A stretch of 64,000 nt of DNA from Peribacillus muralis (GTDB lineage Bacteria > Bacillota > Bacilli > Bacillales > DSM-1321). The position numbers and the translations under genes were made by a program. The number at the start of each line of letters is the position of its first letter. The first letter of the stretch is position 1. Under the pieces are notes generated by a model. It was not told where the DNA came from. It saw nothing but the letters and a program-made list of their open reading frames with translations, and did not search any database. Shown here one piece after another: positions 26,113-35,360 of this stretch. Location of the stretch: the NCBI RefSeq assembly GCF_001645685.2, contig NZ_CP017080.1, forward strand, positions 672,001 through 736,000, written 5' to 3'.

Positions 26113-26560
26113 TTTAGACTCTTGATAGGGAACCATATATACAGGCTCAATAGCTTTTAAATAGTGCTGATCGTTATAAAGAAATGATGTTAAAAACCAT
26201 ACAAGGAGCGCGACTAACGTTTACGAGTGTTTCAAGTTTGTCTTCAGTCTAGGACCTTCTCCATTTGAATTAAGCTAGCCCTTACTCGCTTGAGTAAGGG
26301 CCAGCTTAGTTTTAAAAGAAGGACTAAAAACACCGAAATGACCTTATCAAAGTTTAAGGAAGCTCATGATATTTCTTTTGCTAAGAAGGATGGAAAAGAT
26401 ACTTTCACCAATTGTTTGCTGTTCTCTTGTCATTCTAAATATCCTAAATGTGAAAGGGCTATAAAATAATCCTTGAAATATCTATTTTCCAGGTTGCAAG
26501 CTTCTTTTTCATTTCCCATTAAGACAACTAATCTATGGAATAATCTCTCACTGTTTCCGA
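26113..26560. other. Degenerate intergenic region
   Basis: About 450 bases between a small gene and the SDR remnant. It holds a strong GCCCTTACTC/GAGTAAGGGC hairpin (listed separately) and a 43-codon frame from ATG 26338 (MTLSKFKEAHDIS...) without a ribosome site. It is probably decayed coding DNA. Confidence 0.5.
26278..26305. terminator. Hairpin GCCCTTACTC/GAGTAAGGGC
   Basis: Ten-pair perfect stem with a four-base GCTT loop; the following T content is weak (TTAGTTTT). Its left arm is the same as that of the endolysin terminator at 17399-17408. Confidence 0.5.
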
Positions 26561-26728
26561 TTGTTTTAAAATCGTTAAATCAGCCAGGTGTAATGTTATC
26601 CATTATCCCTGCATTATTTACAAGGATATCCAGTGAATTAAAAGCATCCATTGTCGTATTAATCATGGCATGTTTTGCAACATTCGCAACTACTCCGATT
26701 GCTTGTCCACCGTTTTCCTCGATGCTTT
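26560..26728 (-). pseudogene. Short-chain dehydrogenase (SDR) fragment
   Basis: On the minus strand the frame reads 'SIEENGGQAIGVVANV', then 'AFNSLDILVNNAGIMDNITP', the classical SDR segment with the NNAG motif. It is followed by a shift (the ADLT that should follow lies in another frame) and stops. The Rossmann Gly motif that should precede and the YxxxK active site that should follow are both missing, so this is an internal piece of about 50 residues. It joins a TetR fragment head to head at about 26730. Confidence 0.75.
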
Positions 26729-26735
26729 CACCCCC

Positions 26736-27200
26736 AATCGTGCGACTTTTTATGCTCATTATCCGGATAAAGAATCCTCGATTAATGAAATTATCGAAGA
26801 AAAGGTGGATGGATTTCTTCTAGCCTTTAGAGAACCGTATAAACAGTTGAGTGATTTAGGAAGGAGGAACTTGCCAATACATGTAATCAAGGTTTTTGAT
26901 TATATGAAAAATAACTCGGAGATGTTCAGATTATTATTTAGTGATAATGCTTTTCTTGGTTTTCGGGAAAAGCTCTGTGAAGTTGTTGAAAGGGTTGTAT
27001 TTACGGAATTGAACTTTATAGATTCATCATTTGAAAAAATCGATACATCCATATATGCCCGAACTCAGGCATACTCCTTCATAGGATTGATATCTTATTG
27101 GGTTGAGCACAATTTTCACATTCCCTCAACGTACATTGCAGATCAATATCAAAAAATCCATCATTACAGTCCCAAAAATATCAGTAGTAATCCTAGTTAG
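26736..27200 (+). pseudogene. TetR-family regulator, N-terminus lost
   Basis: From 26736 the frame codes 'NRATFYAHYPDKESSINEI', the recognition helix of a TetR HTH, followed by about 140 residues of ligand-binding domain (ISYWVEHNFHIPSTYIADQ near the end). The first 35 or so residues of the HTH are absent: upstream the frame is antisense SDR sequence. SDR and TetR genes are often divergent neighbours, so one deletion through the shared promoter explains both fragments. A functional repressor is unlikely. Confidence 0.75.
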
Positions 27201-27386
27201 AATAAATGATGGGTATTGTTTGTTTATATTCCTTTTTTTCATAAGCATTTCGCGAATCATGGATCATGTACCGCTTTTGCAAAGCTTCGGTTGTTACATA
27301 AATGTAAAGGCATAACTTCTTTATTTTCAACCATACATCAAGTATTCTTAACTTGAATAGCAACTAATGTAAATGAGGGATAAGCC

Positions 27387-28451
27387 GTGAAGCAAGTATA
27401 TAGCGATATCATACAATTTAGGGGAACGCATTATGAGTTTGGATACATGCAGGGGGAGGAGTTCAAGGATTCATTAACGGTAAAGAATCGTGAAGATCAG
27501 TGGAAAATCAGGCAGCCGCGATTTACGGTTGAGGAAGGGGAGGTCAAGCGGGCGATTACACAGTTCGCTCCTGGTGTGTGGGAGGAATTGCTTGGGATGC
27601 AGGAAGCGCTGAAATGGCCAATGGAGCGTGTGCTCCAAGAATTCGGAGGGTACCGATTGGATTATGTTCGATCTGGATGCTCGATCATGACGGGTGATGA
27701 TTATCTGATTCGCAATTATGATTACCATCCAAAGACATATGAAGGACGTTATGTGTTATACGAGCCAACCGATCAAGGATATTCAAGCATCGGCCCAAGC
27801 CAGAGGGGGACTGGAAGGATGGATGCGATGAATGAAAAGGGCTTGGTGATTGGGTATAACTTCATGAATCGAAAAAATCCTGGAGATGGTTTCATTTGTT
27901 GCATGATTGGCAGGCTGATCGTTGAATCATGTGCGAACGTAGAGGAAGCGGTGGCAATGTTGAAGGAAATTCCCCACCGTCATTCTTTCACGTACGTCGT
28001 CTATGATCAAAGCGGAAGTACCTATATTGTGGAAACATCTCCGAGAAATGTGGAGGTGCGCACGGCAAATGCCTGTACCAATCACTTTGAGATCATGAAA
28101 AATGAAAATCGTCACCATCTGATCGATTCCAAACGCCGATTGGGGATCATTCAAGAACAAGAAGGGAGCCTCACGTCTGCCTACGAGGCATATCGCCTGT
28201 TCAATGATTCCAACCAAGGTGTTTTTTCGGATTTATATAGCAGCTGGGCGGGGACGATTCATACGTCCGCTTATTTGCCGAAGGACTTGAAGGCCTGGAT
28301 TGCTTTAGGGGGCAATCAGGAGCCAACCATCATCGATTTTGCGAAGTGGCTTCAGGGAGAAGATGTTGCGCTGGATCGGATCATGGGTGTAATCGATACG
28401 GATATTCCCTTCGTGCATATGGATGAGGGAGCGAATTGGTTCCGGAATTGA
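27387..28451 (+). CDS. C45-type acyltransferase/hydrolase (isopenicillin N acyltransferase-like)
   Basis: 354 residues from GTG 27387 behind TGAGGGA. It fits the acyl-CoA:6-aminopenicillanic acid acyltransferase (C45) family of N-terminal-nucleophile enzymes: 'GTHYEFGYMQGEEFK' near the start, the self-cleavage site at Gly97-Cys98 (VRSGCSIM), 'LIRNYDYHP', 'GLVIGYNFMNRK' and 'YIVETSPRNVEV'. After autoproteolysis Cys98 would become the nucleophile. Bacterial members hydrolyse amide bonds of varied substrates; the substrate here is unknown. It stands alone with its own terminator. Confidence 0.85.
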   Translation: MKQVYSDIIQFRGTHYEFGYMQGEEFKDSLTVKNREDQWKIRQPRFTVEEGEVKRAITQFAPGVWEELLGMQEALKWPMERVLQEFGGYRLDYVRSGCSIMTGDDYLIRNYDYHPKTYEGRYVLYEPTDQGYSSIGPSQRGTGRMDAMNEKGLVIGYNFMNRKNPGDGFICCMIGRLIVESCANVEEAVAMLKEIPHRHSFTYVVYDQSGSTYIVETSPRNVEVRTANACTNHFEIMKNENRHHLIDSKRRLGIIQEQEGSLTSAYEAYRLFNDSNQGVFSDLYSSWAGTIHTSAYLPKDLKAWIALGGNQEPTIIDFAKWLQGEDVALDRIMGVIDTDIPFVHMDEGANWFRN

Positions 28452-28490
28452 GCCATGCTTTTTGTCCTGTGTTGGATCACGTTTATATGT

Positions 28491-28520
28491 AAAAGGCCCG
28501 ATCCTTGGATTGGGCCTTTT
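28491..28520. terminator. Terminator, symmetrical
   Basis: AAAAGGCCCGATCC paired with GGATTGGGCCTTTT around a short loop; A-run and T-run make it usable on both strands. Confidence 0.85.
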
Positions 28521-28646
28521 ACATGCATTGATTCTGGCAATCGTTTTTTGTACGAGTTATTGGTGGTTAGTTCAGTAATATTATATGATGATGTTACATA
28601 TTTTGGATAACAATCGTACTTGAACAATGAATAAGGGGATGAGCGA

Positions 28647-28937
28647 ATGTTTACGACAGCTTTTGGATGGTTCAGATTCATTACAATAGTAGAGGGGATT
28701 TCTTATGTTCTCTTGCTGGCTATCGGCATGCCGATTAAGTACATATTGAATATTGGTGAAGCGACTCTCATTTTGGGCAGCATCCATGGTTTCTTATTCA
28801 TCGTGTTCGGCCTTTTACTTCTTTATGTTAGCATTCGATCAAAGTGGTCCTTTATTAAAATGGCACTGATCTTCATCGTTTCATTTATCCCGTTTGGGAA
28901 TTTTGTAATCGATCGAAAGGTATTGAAGCAAAGTTAA
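28647..28937 (+). CDS. DUF3817 membrane protein (YdzA-like)
   Basis: A 96-residue protein with three membrane helices and the DUF3817 pattern: 'FRFITIVEGISYVLLLAIGMPIKY', a His-containing second helix start (GSIHGFLFIVFG) and 'FIPFGNFVIDRK' at the end. DUF3817 proteins are common in Firmicutes and Actinobacteria and have no settled function. It starts at ATG 28647 behind GGGGATG. Single gene followed by a terminator. Confidence 0.85.
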   Translation: MFTTAFGWFRFITIVEGISYVLLLAIGMPIKYILNIGEATLILGSIHGFLFIVFGLLLLYVSIRSKWSFIKMALIFIVSFIPFGNFVIDRKVLKQS

Positions 28938-29001
28938 CCACCCCATATGGCGACGCAGGCCTCAATCGTCATTTTTCCTTATAAAGCGATTTCCAGAAGG
29001 T

Positions 29002-29029
29002 GCCTTCCATTCAATGGAAGGCGTTTTTT
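29002..29029 (+). terminator. Terminator after DUF3817 gene
   Basis: GCCTTCCA/TGGAAGGC stem, five-base loop and a seven-T run. Confidence 0.85.
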
Positions 29030-29123
29030 TATGGATGTAAGCTTGTTGTAAGGTTGGCATAAATGTGCTGTAAGGATGAGCTTATATAGTATGAATATCA
29101 ACAATCATGATGAGGTGAAAAAA

Positions 29124-29891
29124 ATGGAACCATTACTGAAAGTGGAAAATATCAAAAAGACTTATGGGAAGTCAAGCGCTGCTTACACGGCGCTCGAGAA
29201 TATATCTTTTGACATTCATGAAGGGGAGTTCGTGGGAATCATGGGGCCATCAGGAGCAGGAAAATCTACCTTGCTTAATATGCTGGCAACGATTGATTCA
29301 CCGACTGAAGGCAAAATTTATATGAGAGATGTAAGCATTCACGACATGAAGGGGGCCGATTTAACGGATTTCAGACGTGATAATCTTGGATTCATCTTTC
29401 AAGATTACAATTTGCTCGATTCATTGACCGTGAAGGAAAATATATTGCTGCCACTGGCTATTGCTAAAATGCCAGCAAAAGAAATCGATATCTCGGTGAA
29501 CCGCATTGCTAAAGTATTTGGTATTGAAGATTTATTAGCTAAATATCCGTACCAAATCTCCGGTGGACAAAAACAGCGAACAGCCGCAGCGAGGGCGCTT
29601 GTAACTGAGCCAGCCTTGATCCTGGCTGATGAACCGACAGGAGCGCTCGACTCGAAATCAGCGACTGATTTACTGGAAAGCTTAAGTGAATTAAATGAGA
29701 ATAATCAATCCACCATCATGCTGGTGACACATGATGCTTATGCGGCAAGCTTCTGCAGGCGTATCATTTTCATCAAGGATGGTACACTTTCCAAGGAAAT
29801 TCATCGTCGTGGCCAAACACGTAAAGCGTTCTTCCAAGAAATCATCGATGTCCTTGCAACCATTGGAGGTGAGGTAGATGACGTTATTTAG
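29124..29891 (+). CDS. BceA-type ABC transporter ATP-binding protein
   Basis: 255 residues from ATG 29124, preceded by TGAGGTGA. It has Walker A 'GPSGAGKST', ABC signature 'SGGQKQR' and Walker B '[12 protein letters not shown]', plus a Q-loop in '[10 protein letters not shown]'. The close similarity to BceA/YxdL-type ATPases and the overlap with a FtsX-like permease mark it as the motor of a peptide-antibiotic detoxification or sensing transporter. The operon continues with the permease and a YxeA-like gene, as in the B. subtilis yxdLM-yxeA unit. Confidence 0.9.
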   Translation: MEPLLKVENIKKTYGKSSAAYTALENISFDIHEGEFVGIMGPSGAGKSTLLNMLATIDSPTEGKIYMRDVSIHDMKGADLTDFRRDNLGFIFQDYNLLDSLTVKENILLPLAIAKMPAKEIDISVNRIAKVFGIEDLLAKYPYQISGGQKQRTAAARALVTEPALILADEPTGALDSKSATDLLESLSELNENNQSTIMLVTHDAYAASFCRRIIFIKDGTLSKEIHRRGQTRKAFFQEIIDVLATIGGEVDDVI

Positions 29892-31788
29892 TCTGGCAAG
29901 AAAGAATATTGTCCGAAACCTATCCCAATATTTTTTATATATCGCATCCATGATTTTTAGCATCATCATCTATTTTACATTCGTGACATTGAAATACAGC
30001 GATACGATTATGGAAAAAACGGAGTCATCCCAAAATATGCAATCACTAATGAGTGCGGCGGCAGTCATCCTGGTTTTCTTCGTAGCCATTTTCATCGCTT
30101 ATTCGAATTCGTTTTTCATGAAAAAACGTAAAAAGGAAGTCGCATTATATGCATTGCTTGGCGTGCGTGATCGTCAAATTGGCTTTATGCTCTTTTTTGA
30201 AAACTTATTATTAGGCTTGGTTTCATTAGTCGTGGGGATTGTATTGGGTTTTTTATGTTCGAAGGGCTTCATGACGATCTTGATTTATTTAATGGGCTAT
30301 GATGCCATTGCACCTTTTACATTTTCGGGATCGGCCGCTTTGAACACAGCCATCGTATTCCTCCTTATCTTCTTGGTGACATCATTCCAGGGCTATCGTT
30401 TAATTTATCAATTTAAATTGATTGATTTATTCCACGCTTCAAAAAAAGGGGAAGCGGTCCCTAGGCCATCGATGGGTATAGCCATTCTTGGAATCTTGCT
30501 GATCGGCAGCGGGTATTGGCTGGCGCTGCAGGACCCTTTCACTTCCAAAGTATGGGAGGAAATCGGCTTTGTAATGACTGTCCTCATTATATTGACCACA
30601 GTTATTGTCGGTACGTTTTTATTGTTCCATAGTGTGACAGGTTTTGTGTTGACATTGATCAAGAAAAATGAAAAATGGCTATGGAAAGGTCTTCATATAG
30701 TGACAGTTTCACAGCTTCTCTATCGGATTCGGGGCAATGCACGTACACTGACCGTGATTGCTGTGTTAAGTGCTACGACGGTAACGGCAGGCGGTGCGGT
30801 ATACGGACTTTATTACAACACGAACGATCAGGTTTTGAACGCTGATCCGAATACGTTCATGTATCGGCAAACTGATGCAAACCTTGATAGCAAGGTCAGC
30901 GCCATTTTGCCTGATGCAAAGTATGATGAAGCGATCGAAGCACTGTCCGTCACCTTTAATGCGAAAGAATTAAATGACTTGGATGGTTCAGGTCAAAGAA
31001 TTTACACGGTTATCGACGAAGAAACGTACAACCGGCTGGCGGCAATCCAAGGCAAGGAAGTGCTTCGTGTGATGGATGACCATGCTGTCATTCTCGATAT
31101 TGGTTTTGACGAAAGGTTCTCTCCCGAATACAAGGGAAAGACCATCACGACAGAAACCAACGAGGCAATCATATTTCAAGGATATAAGACTCAAACGGTT
31201 TTAAATGCAGGGACGGCGGGCATCACGGTGGTCGTATCTCGTGATACATTTCAAGCGTTGCAAAAGGCTGGAGAGACGCTAACATATCGTGCCATTGGCA
31301 TGGACAAGGCTTCTGTAGATATATCTCGGGAAATTTCCAAGGAGATTCCTGAAGAAGCGCTATTTTCCAGTGCTCCCCAAGACTTCCAGAACAGCCTCGA
31401 AAGCGTGGGATCATTGCTCTTCATCGGCAGCTTTCTTGGTCTTGTCTTTTTAGCTGCGACAGGAAGCATCATCTACTTTAAAGTTTTGACTGAAGCGGAG
31501 GAAGATAAATCACAATACAATATGCTTCACAAAATGGGCGTCAGCTCTATGGATATGCGGAAATCGATTGCCATGCAAGTGGTCGTCATCTTCTTTGTGC
31601 CATTGGCAGCAGGATTATGCCACAGTGCTGTCGCTTTAAAAGCATTTTCTAGTTTATTGATGATGGATTTGGCAAAACCTGTGATGATCTGGATGATGGC
31701 TTATACAGTCATCTACGGTCTGTATTATATCTTAACGGTAGCTTCTTATAATCGCATCATTACACGAAATAATAAAACAGAAGGGTGA
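29878..31788 (+). CDS. BceB-type ABC transporter permease
   Basis: A 636-residue permease with ten predicted helices: one N-terminal, a FtsX-type block at about 50-170, further helices to about 310, a large extracellular domain (about 310-500, containing YDEAIEALSVTFNAKELN) and three C-terminal helices (510-630). This is the BceB architecture, in which the extracellular domain meets peptide antibiotics such as bacitracin or defensins. It overlaps the ATPase gene by 14 bases. The true ligand is unknown. Confidence 0.9.
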   Translation: MTLFSLARKNIVRNLSQYFLYIASMIFSIIIYFTFVTLKYSDTIMEKTESSQNMQSLMSAAAVILVFFVAIFIAYSNSFFMKKRKKEVALYALLGVRDRQIGFMLFFENLLLGLVSLVVGIVLGFLCSKGFMTILIYLMGYDAIAPFTFSGSAALNTAIVFLLIFLVTSFQGYRLIYQFKLIDLFHASKKGEAVPRPSMGIAILGILLIGSGYWLALQDPFTSKVWEEIGFVMTVLIILTTVIVGTFLLFHSVTGFVLTLIKKNEKWLWKGLHIVTVSQLLYRIRGNARTLTVIAVLSATTVTAGGAVYGLYYNTNDQVLNADPNTFMYRQTDANLDSKVSAILPDAKYDEAIEALSVTFNAKELNDLDGSGQRIYTVIDEETYNRLAAIQGKEVLRVMDDHAVILDIGFDERFSPEYKGKTITTETNEAIIFQGYKTQTVLNAGTAGITVVVSRDTFQALQKAGETLTYRAIGMDKASVDISREISKEIPEEALFSSAPQDFQNSLESVGSLLFIGSFLGLVFLAATGSIIYFKVLTEAEEDKSQYNMLHKMGVSSMDMRKSIAMQVVVIFFVPLAAGLCHSAVALKAFSSLLMMDLAKPVMIWMMAYTVIYGLYYILTVASYNRIITRNNKTEG

Positions 31789-31793
31789 TTGAA

Positions 31794-32153
31794 ATGAAAA
31801 AATTCTTTACGGTAGCGGGGATCATATTCCTGATAGGGGCGGCTGGTGCCTTCGCGCTAACCAAAATCGACTTTAACCGAATGAATGCAGACCATTATTA
31901 TGTACAAATTACGGAGGATGGGACAAAGCATGATACCAAATTGGGTGATGGTTCGGTGATGACTTCTTATTCATATAGATTGAAGGCAACAAATGCTGAT
32001 GGTGAAACGGAGCCGCTTGAATTCACAGCACAAAAAAATCTGCGGAAAGATGCCTACTTGAAAGTGTACGTGAAGGGTGAAGATAAGGTATCTTCCTATG
32101 ATGAAGTGAAATTCGAGGAGATTCCTAAGAAGGCACAAGAAAAACTCAAATAG
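31794..32153 (+). CDS. yxeA: YxeA family protein
   Basis: 119 residues from ATG 31794 (an in-frame GTG at 31785 lies inside the ribosome site). It has an N-terminal membrane/signal helix (TVAGIIFLIGAAGAFALT) and the DUF1093 fold, with 'DHYYVQITEDG', 'YSYRLKATNADGE' and 'LKVYVKGEDKVSSY'. In B. subtilis yxeA follows the yxdLM ABC genes and is induced with them by the peptide LL-37; the same order here supports a shared role. Its terminator is shared with the convergent sensor kinase gene. Confidence 0.8.
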   Translation: MKKFFTVAGIIFLIGAAGAFALTKIDFNRMNADHYYVQITEDGTKHDTKLGDGSVMTSYSYRLKATNADGETEPLEFTAQKNLRKDAYLKVYVKGEDKVSSYDEVKFEEIPKKAQEKLK

Positions 32154-32158
32154 GAAAG

Positions 32159-32192
32159 AAGGGCTGTCCGTAAGTTGTGGACAGCCCTTTCT
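32159..32192. terminator. Bidirectional terminator
   Basis: AAGGGCTGTCC/GGACAGCCCTTT stem between the convergent yxeA and kinase genes. Confidence 0.85.
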
Positions 32193-32207
32193 CTGTAAGA
32201 TGAATGA

Positions 32208-33635
32208 TTATAAAAGAATCGTAATGGTCGTTCCCTTATTTTCAATGCTGGACAATTCAATATTGCCATGATGGGCAAGGATGATATCCCTTGCTATGGC
32301 CATACCTAAACCTGTTCCATGTGTGTTGGAGGTATTCGTTCCTCGGTAGTATCGGTCGAAAACCTGCGCTACATCTTTTGCAGGAATGCCGTATCCATTA
32401 TCGGCAATGGTAATACTAGTGTGGAAACCTTGAGAAGAGGCCATATTGCTTGACTTCTTTTCATGATCGAGCGATGGATGAAGCGCGTCAATACGGATGG
32501 TGACAACGACGTCTTCCTCATTATGCACAAGTGCGTTATAGATGAAGTTAAGGATGGCCCGTTTCATTAATTTTTTATCCACAGGATGCAGGGCTTTATT
32601 CACATTTGCCTCTAATTCAATTTGTCGATCTGCGTAGGGTGAATCATTTAGAAACTCAATCATCAGCTCACGAATAAATACGACCAGATCTACCTCTTGG
32701 AATTGTAAAGGAAGCTGTTGATTGCGCAGGCGCATCGTCAGATTGAGGTCGTCCAATAAATCCTTCATATAAATGGCCTGTCTATTGATGATGGCTGTAT
32801 ACTCAAATAATTCTTGCGGTGTTAAATTCGCTGCTCCATCTTTCAGCAATTCTGCATAACCATGAATGGAAGCAAGCGGTGTCTTCATATCATGCGATAC
32901 GTTGCTAATCCATTCCTCACGCATGCGGTCCAGTTTGTCTCGTTCCTTCTCGAATTCATCTAACTTTACCGATAGTTCATTCATATTGTGAAAAACGTCT
33001 TCATAGACGCCTTTTGGTATGGCCATCTTCTTAAATCGTCGCTCGCGCAGCTGCTGTATTCCTTCTATTAATATGTGGAGGGGACTCGTTAATTTTTTTC
33101 CAAATAAGAATCCAATGACTAAAGCAATCATGATATCCACGGTTAAAAATAGTAAAAGGATGATGTTGAGATACTTTATGATGTGAACGTAATTATAGGA
33201 AAATACATATCGTCCTATTCCACGATCTTTAATTCCTACAAAATAGCTGAAATCATGTGCTTCACCTACAAAAACGGTCGTCTCAGCGTCAATTTCCCTA
33301 TACTTATACATTTGAACTATTTCGGCGGGCGTATACGCAGCTTGCAAACTTTCCGGCGTATGATAGGATGCAACTTGCTCGCCTTTTCCGTTCAAAATTT
33401 GTATCCACGCCTTTTTTTTCTCCAGTATTTTCAAACCTTCTTCATTTACGATCGGATTGCCATCTTGTAGTTTTATATATCGTGAAAAGCCCCTGCTAAA
33501 GGTTTCCACTGATTCTTCTTGTGTCTTAAAATGATATAAGAGCAAGCATACTAGTATGATGATATTCACAATCCCCACGATCACTACGATTGTCACAACG
33601 GATCCCAAAAAACGCCGTGTCAATTTCCACTTCAT
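32208..33635 (-). CDS. Sensor histidine kinase with extracytoplasmic domain
   Basis: 475 residues: membrane helix 1 (about 12-34), an extracellular sensor domain of about 115 residues, helix 2 (about 152-178), HAMP, then HisKA with His248 in 'SNVSHDMKTPLASIHGYAEL' and HATPase with 'DNGYGIPAKD' and 'GTGLGMAIARD'. It is coupled to the response regulator by a 4-base overlap. It converges on a Bce-type transporter operon, yet lacks the short-loop build of BceS kinases that sense through the transporter, so it may detect its signal directly. The target operon is inferred from position. Confidence 0.9.
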   Translation of the reverse strand: MKWKLTRRFLGSVVTIVVIVGIVNIIILVCLLLYHFKTQEESVETFSRGFSRYIKLQDGNPIVNEEGLKILEKKKAWIQILNGKGEQVASYHTPESLQAAYTPAEIVQMYKYREIDAETTVFVGEAHDFSYFVGIKDRGIGRYVFSYNYVHIIKYLNIILLLFLTVDIMIALVIGFLFGKKLTSPLHILIEGIQQLRERRFKKMAIPKGVYEDVFHNMNELSVKLDEFEKERDKLDRMREEWISNVSHDMKTPLASIHGYAELLKDGAANLTPQELFEYTAIINRQAIYMKDLLDDLNLTMRLRNQQLPLQFQEVDLVVFIRELMIEFLNDSPYADRQIELEANVNKALHPVDKKLMKRAILNFIYNALVHNEEDVVVTIRIDALHPSLDHEKKSSNMASSQGFHTSITIADNGYGIPAKDVAQVFDRYYRGTNTSNTHGTGLGMAIARDIILAHHGNIELSSIENKGTTITILL

Positions 33636-34339
33636 CTTTGTTTGCCCTTGGTTTGCAATTTATATCCAAGTCCCTTCACGGTTATGATAAAAGCTGGCTT
33701 TGAGGGATCTGTCTCAATTTTTTCGCGTAAGCGGCGAATATGGACCATCACGGTATTGTCGGAGCCAAAAAATTCATCGCCCCAAACATGCTCAAAAAGG
33801 GTTTCCTTGCTTAAAATCTGATTGGGATGGTGCATGAAGCAGCCCATCAGTCCGGTTTCTTTAGCGGTGAGTTCGATTGTTTGGCCATCCTTTTTCACTT
33901 CCGTTTCATTTGCACTAAGCTCAAAAGGACCAACCTGCAAATTCTTAGGGACGTGTTTTTCTTCTGTAAAACCGGCTCGTCTCAATTGAGCCTTCACCCG
34001 GTAAGCAACCTCCTTCGGACTGAACGGCTTGGTAATGTAATCATCGCCGCCTATCGCCAGCCCTAAAAGTTTGTCGATTTCCTCATCCTTTGCCGACAAA
34101 AATAAAATCGGTACATTGGACACTTCACGAATACGCCTGCATAAATCATACCCTTCGCCATCAGGCAGCATGATATCGAGTAAGACGAGGGCGGGATCAA
34201 GTTCTTGGAACCTGGCCCATCCGTCTGCAAGCGTCCCTGCCTTCACAATATTGGCGATGCCTTCTTTATGTAGAACGGTCTCCATGAGACGTGCCAAATC
34301 TTCTTCATCGTCGATAATTAAAATCCACTGTTCGGACAT
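33632..34339 (-). CDS. OmpR-family response regulator
   Basis: 235 residues: receiver domain with acidic pocket Asp10-Asp11, phospho-acceptor Asp55 in 'LVLLDIMLPDGEGYDL' and Lys in 'DYITKPFSP', then a winged-helix DNA-binding domain (about 135-232) with 'ELTAKETGLMGCFMHHPNQIL' split across the start and 'NTVMVHIRRLREKIE' as recognition helix. It leads the two-component operon with the kinase 32208-33635. Ribosome site GGAGGGAG. It probably controls the adjacent ABC operon. Confidence 0.92.
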   Translation of the reverse strand: MSEQWILIIDDEEDLARLMETVLHKEGIANIVKAGTLADGWARFQELDPALVLLDIMLPDGEGYDLCRRIREVSNVPILFLSAKDEEIDKLLGLAIGGDDYITKPFSPKEVAYRVKAQLRRAGFTEEKHVPKNLQVGPFELSANETEVKKDGQTIELTAKETGLMGCFMHHPNQILSKETLFEHVWGDEFFGSDNTVMVHIRRLREKIETDPSKPAFIITVKGLGYKLQTKGKQR

Positions 34340-34540
34340 GGTTCTCCCTCCTTATCATCTCTCTCCACAGTATAGTGTACCAGCAGTTCGTATTAAAGGT
34401 ATCTGTAGTGTTTTTTAGTCTGGGACATTGTATGCATGTTCATTATCGGGCGCGGTCCTTCCCATATTGCATTAGTTCTATTTCAGAATTATCATTCCCG
34501 GCATAAACAAGTCCAAGCCTCTCTATAATTGCTGAAACGT

Positions 34541-34573
34541 CAAAATCCCCCATTTAAAGAATGGGGGATTTTG
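34541..34573 (-). terminator. Terminator of the cystine importer operon
   Basis: Fourteen-pair stem CAAAATCCCCCATT/AATGGGGGATTTTG just after the ATPase stop; A/T-rich arms supply the U-run. Confidence 0.8.
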
Positions 34574-34590
34574 GCGAAATACTCACTATA

Positions 34591-35331
34591 TTACCCTTGA
34601 ATCAGATTGAGGAATTTACGTGTGCGCGCTTCTTTCGGATTGGTGAAAATTTGGTCGGGTGTTCCTCGTTCCATTATTTTTCCTTCATCCATGAAGATGA
34701 CTTCGTCCGCAACCTCACGAGCGAAACGCATTTCATGAGTGACAACAATCATTGTCATGCCTTCTTCTTTCGCCAAGTCTTTCATTACCTGCAGCACATC
34801 CCCAACTAGCTCGGGATCAAGAGCCGAGGTAGGCTCGTCGAATAGCATGACCTTCGGCTCCATGGCCAAGGCCCTTGCGATGCCGACACGCTGCTGCTGT
34901 CCCCCGGACAATTGAAACGGATAAAAATCAATTTTTTCTCCTAAGCCAACCTTTGTAAGCAAGGCAGTTGCCTTTTCTTTCGCTTGGTGTTTCGCTATAT
35001 TCTTTACAATGACGGGACCTTCCATTACATTTTCCAGAGCTGTTTTGTGAGGGAAGAGATTATAGCTTTGGAAAACCATCCCAGTCAAACTGCGGAAAGA
35101 AGTAATCGATTTTTTTCTGACCGGCTTATTGAAGTCCATCACCGTTTTATCAATTTCAATCGTCCCATCCGTAGGCACTTCAAGGAGATTCAAACACCGA
35201 AGAAAGGTTGTTTTACCTGAACCCGAAGGACCGATCAATACGATGACTTTCCCTTGCTTCACTTCCAAATCGATGCCCCTTAATACGTCAAGGTCACCAA
35301 ATGATTTATGAAGATTCTTAATGTTGATCAT
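34591..35331 (-). CDS. tcyC: Cystine ABC transporter ATP-binding protein
   Basis: 246 residues from ATG 35331, which follows AAAGGAGAT; an earlier in-frame ATG at 35364 overlaps the permease stop but has no ribosome site. It has Walker A 'GPSGSGKTT', signature '[15 protein letters not shown]', Walker B '[12 protein letters not shown]' and the polar amino-acid-importer N-terminus ([20 protein letters not shown]). It is the ATPase of the three-gene importer encoded with the permease and binding protein. The match to B. subtilis TcyABC is judged from the binding protein; another polar amino acid is possible. Confidence 0.75.
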   Translation of the reverse strand: MINIKNLHKSFGDLDVLRGIDLEVKQGKVIVLIGPSGSGKTTFLRCLNLLEVPTDGTIEIDKTVMDFNKPVRKKSITSFRSLTGMVFQSYNLFPHKTALENVMEGPVIVKNIAKHQAKEKATALLTKVGLGEKIDFYPFQLSGGQQQRVGIARALAMEPKVMLFDEPTSALDPELVGDVLQVMKDLAKEEGMTMIVVTHEMRFAREVADEVIFMDEGKIMERGTPDQIFTNPKEARTRKFLNLIQG

Positions 35332-35360
35332 ATTAAAATCTCCTTTAACTGCTGTGGTTC

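Noticed and set aside
26473..26823. 116-codon plus-strand frame across the SDR/TetR junction
   Set aside because: It is antisense to the SDR fragment and out of frame with the TetR part; the reading frames of the two known families explain the DNA better.
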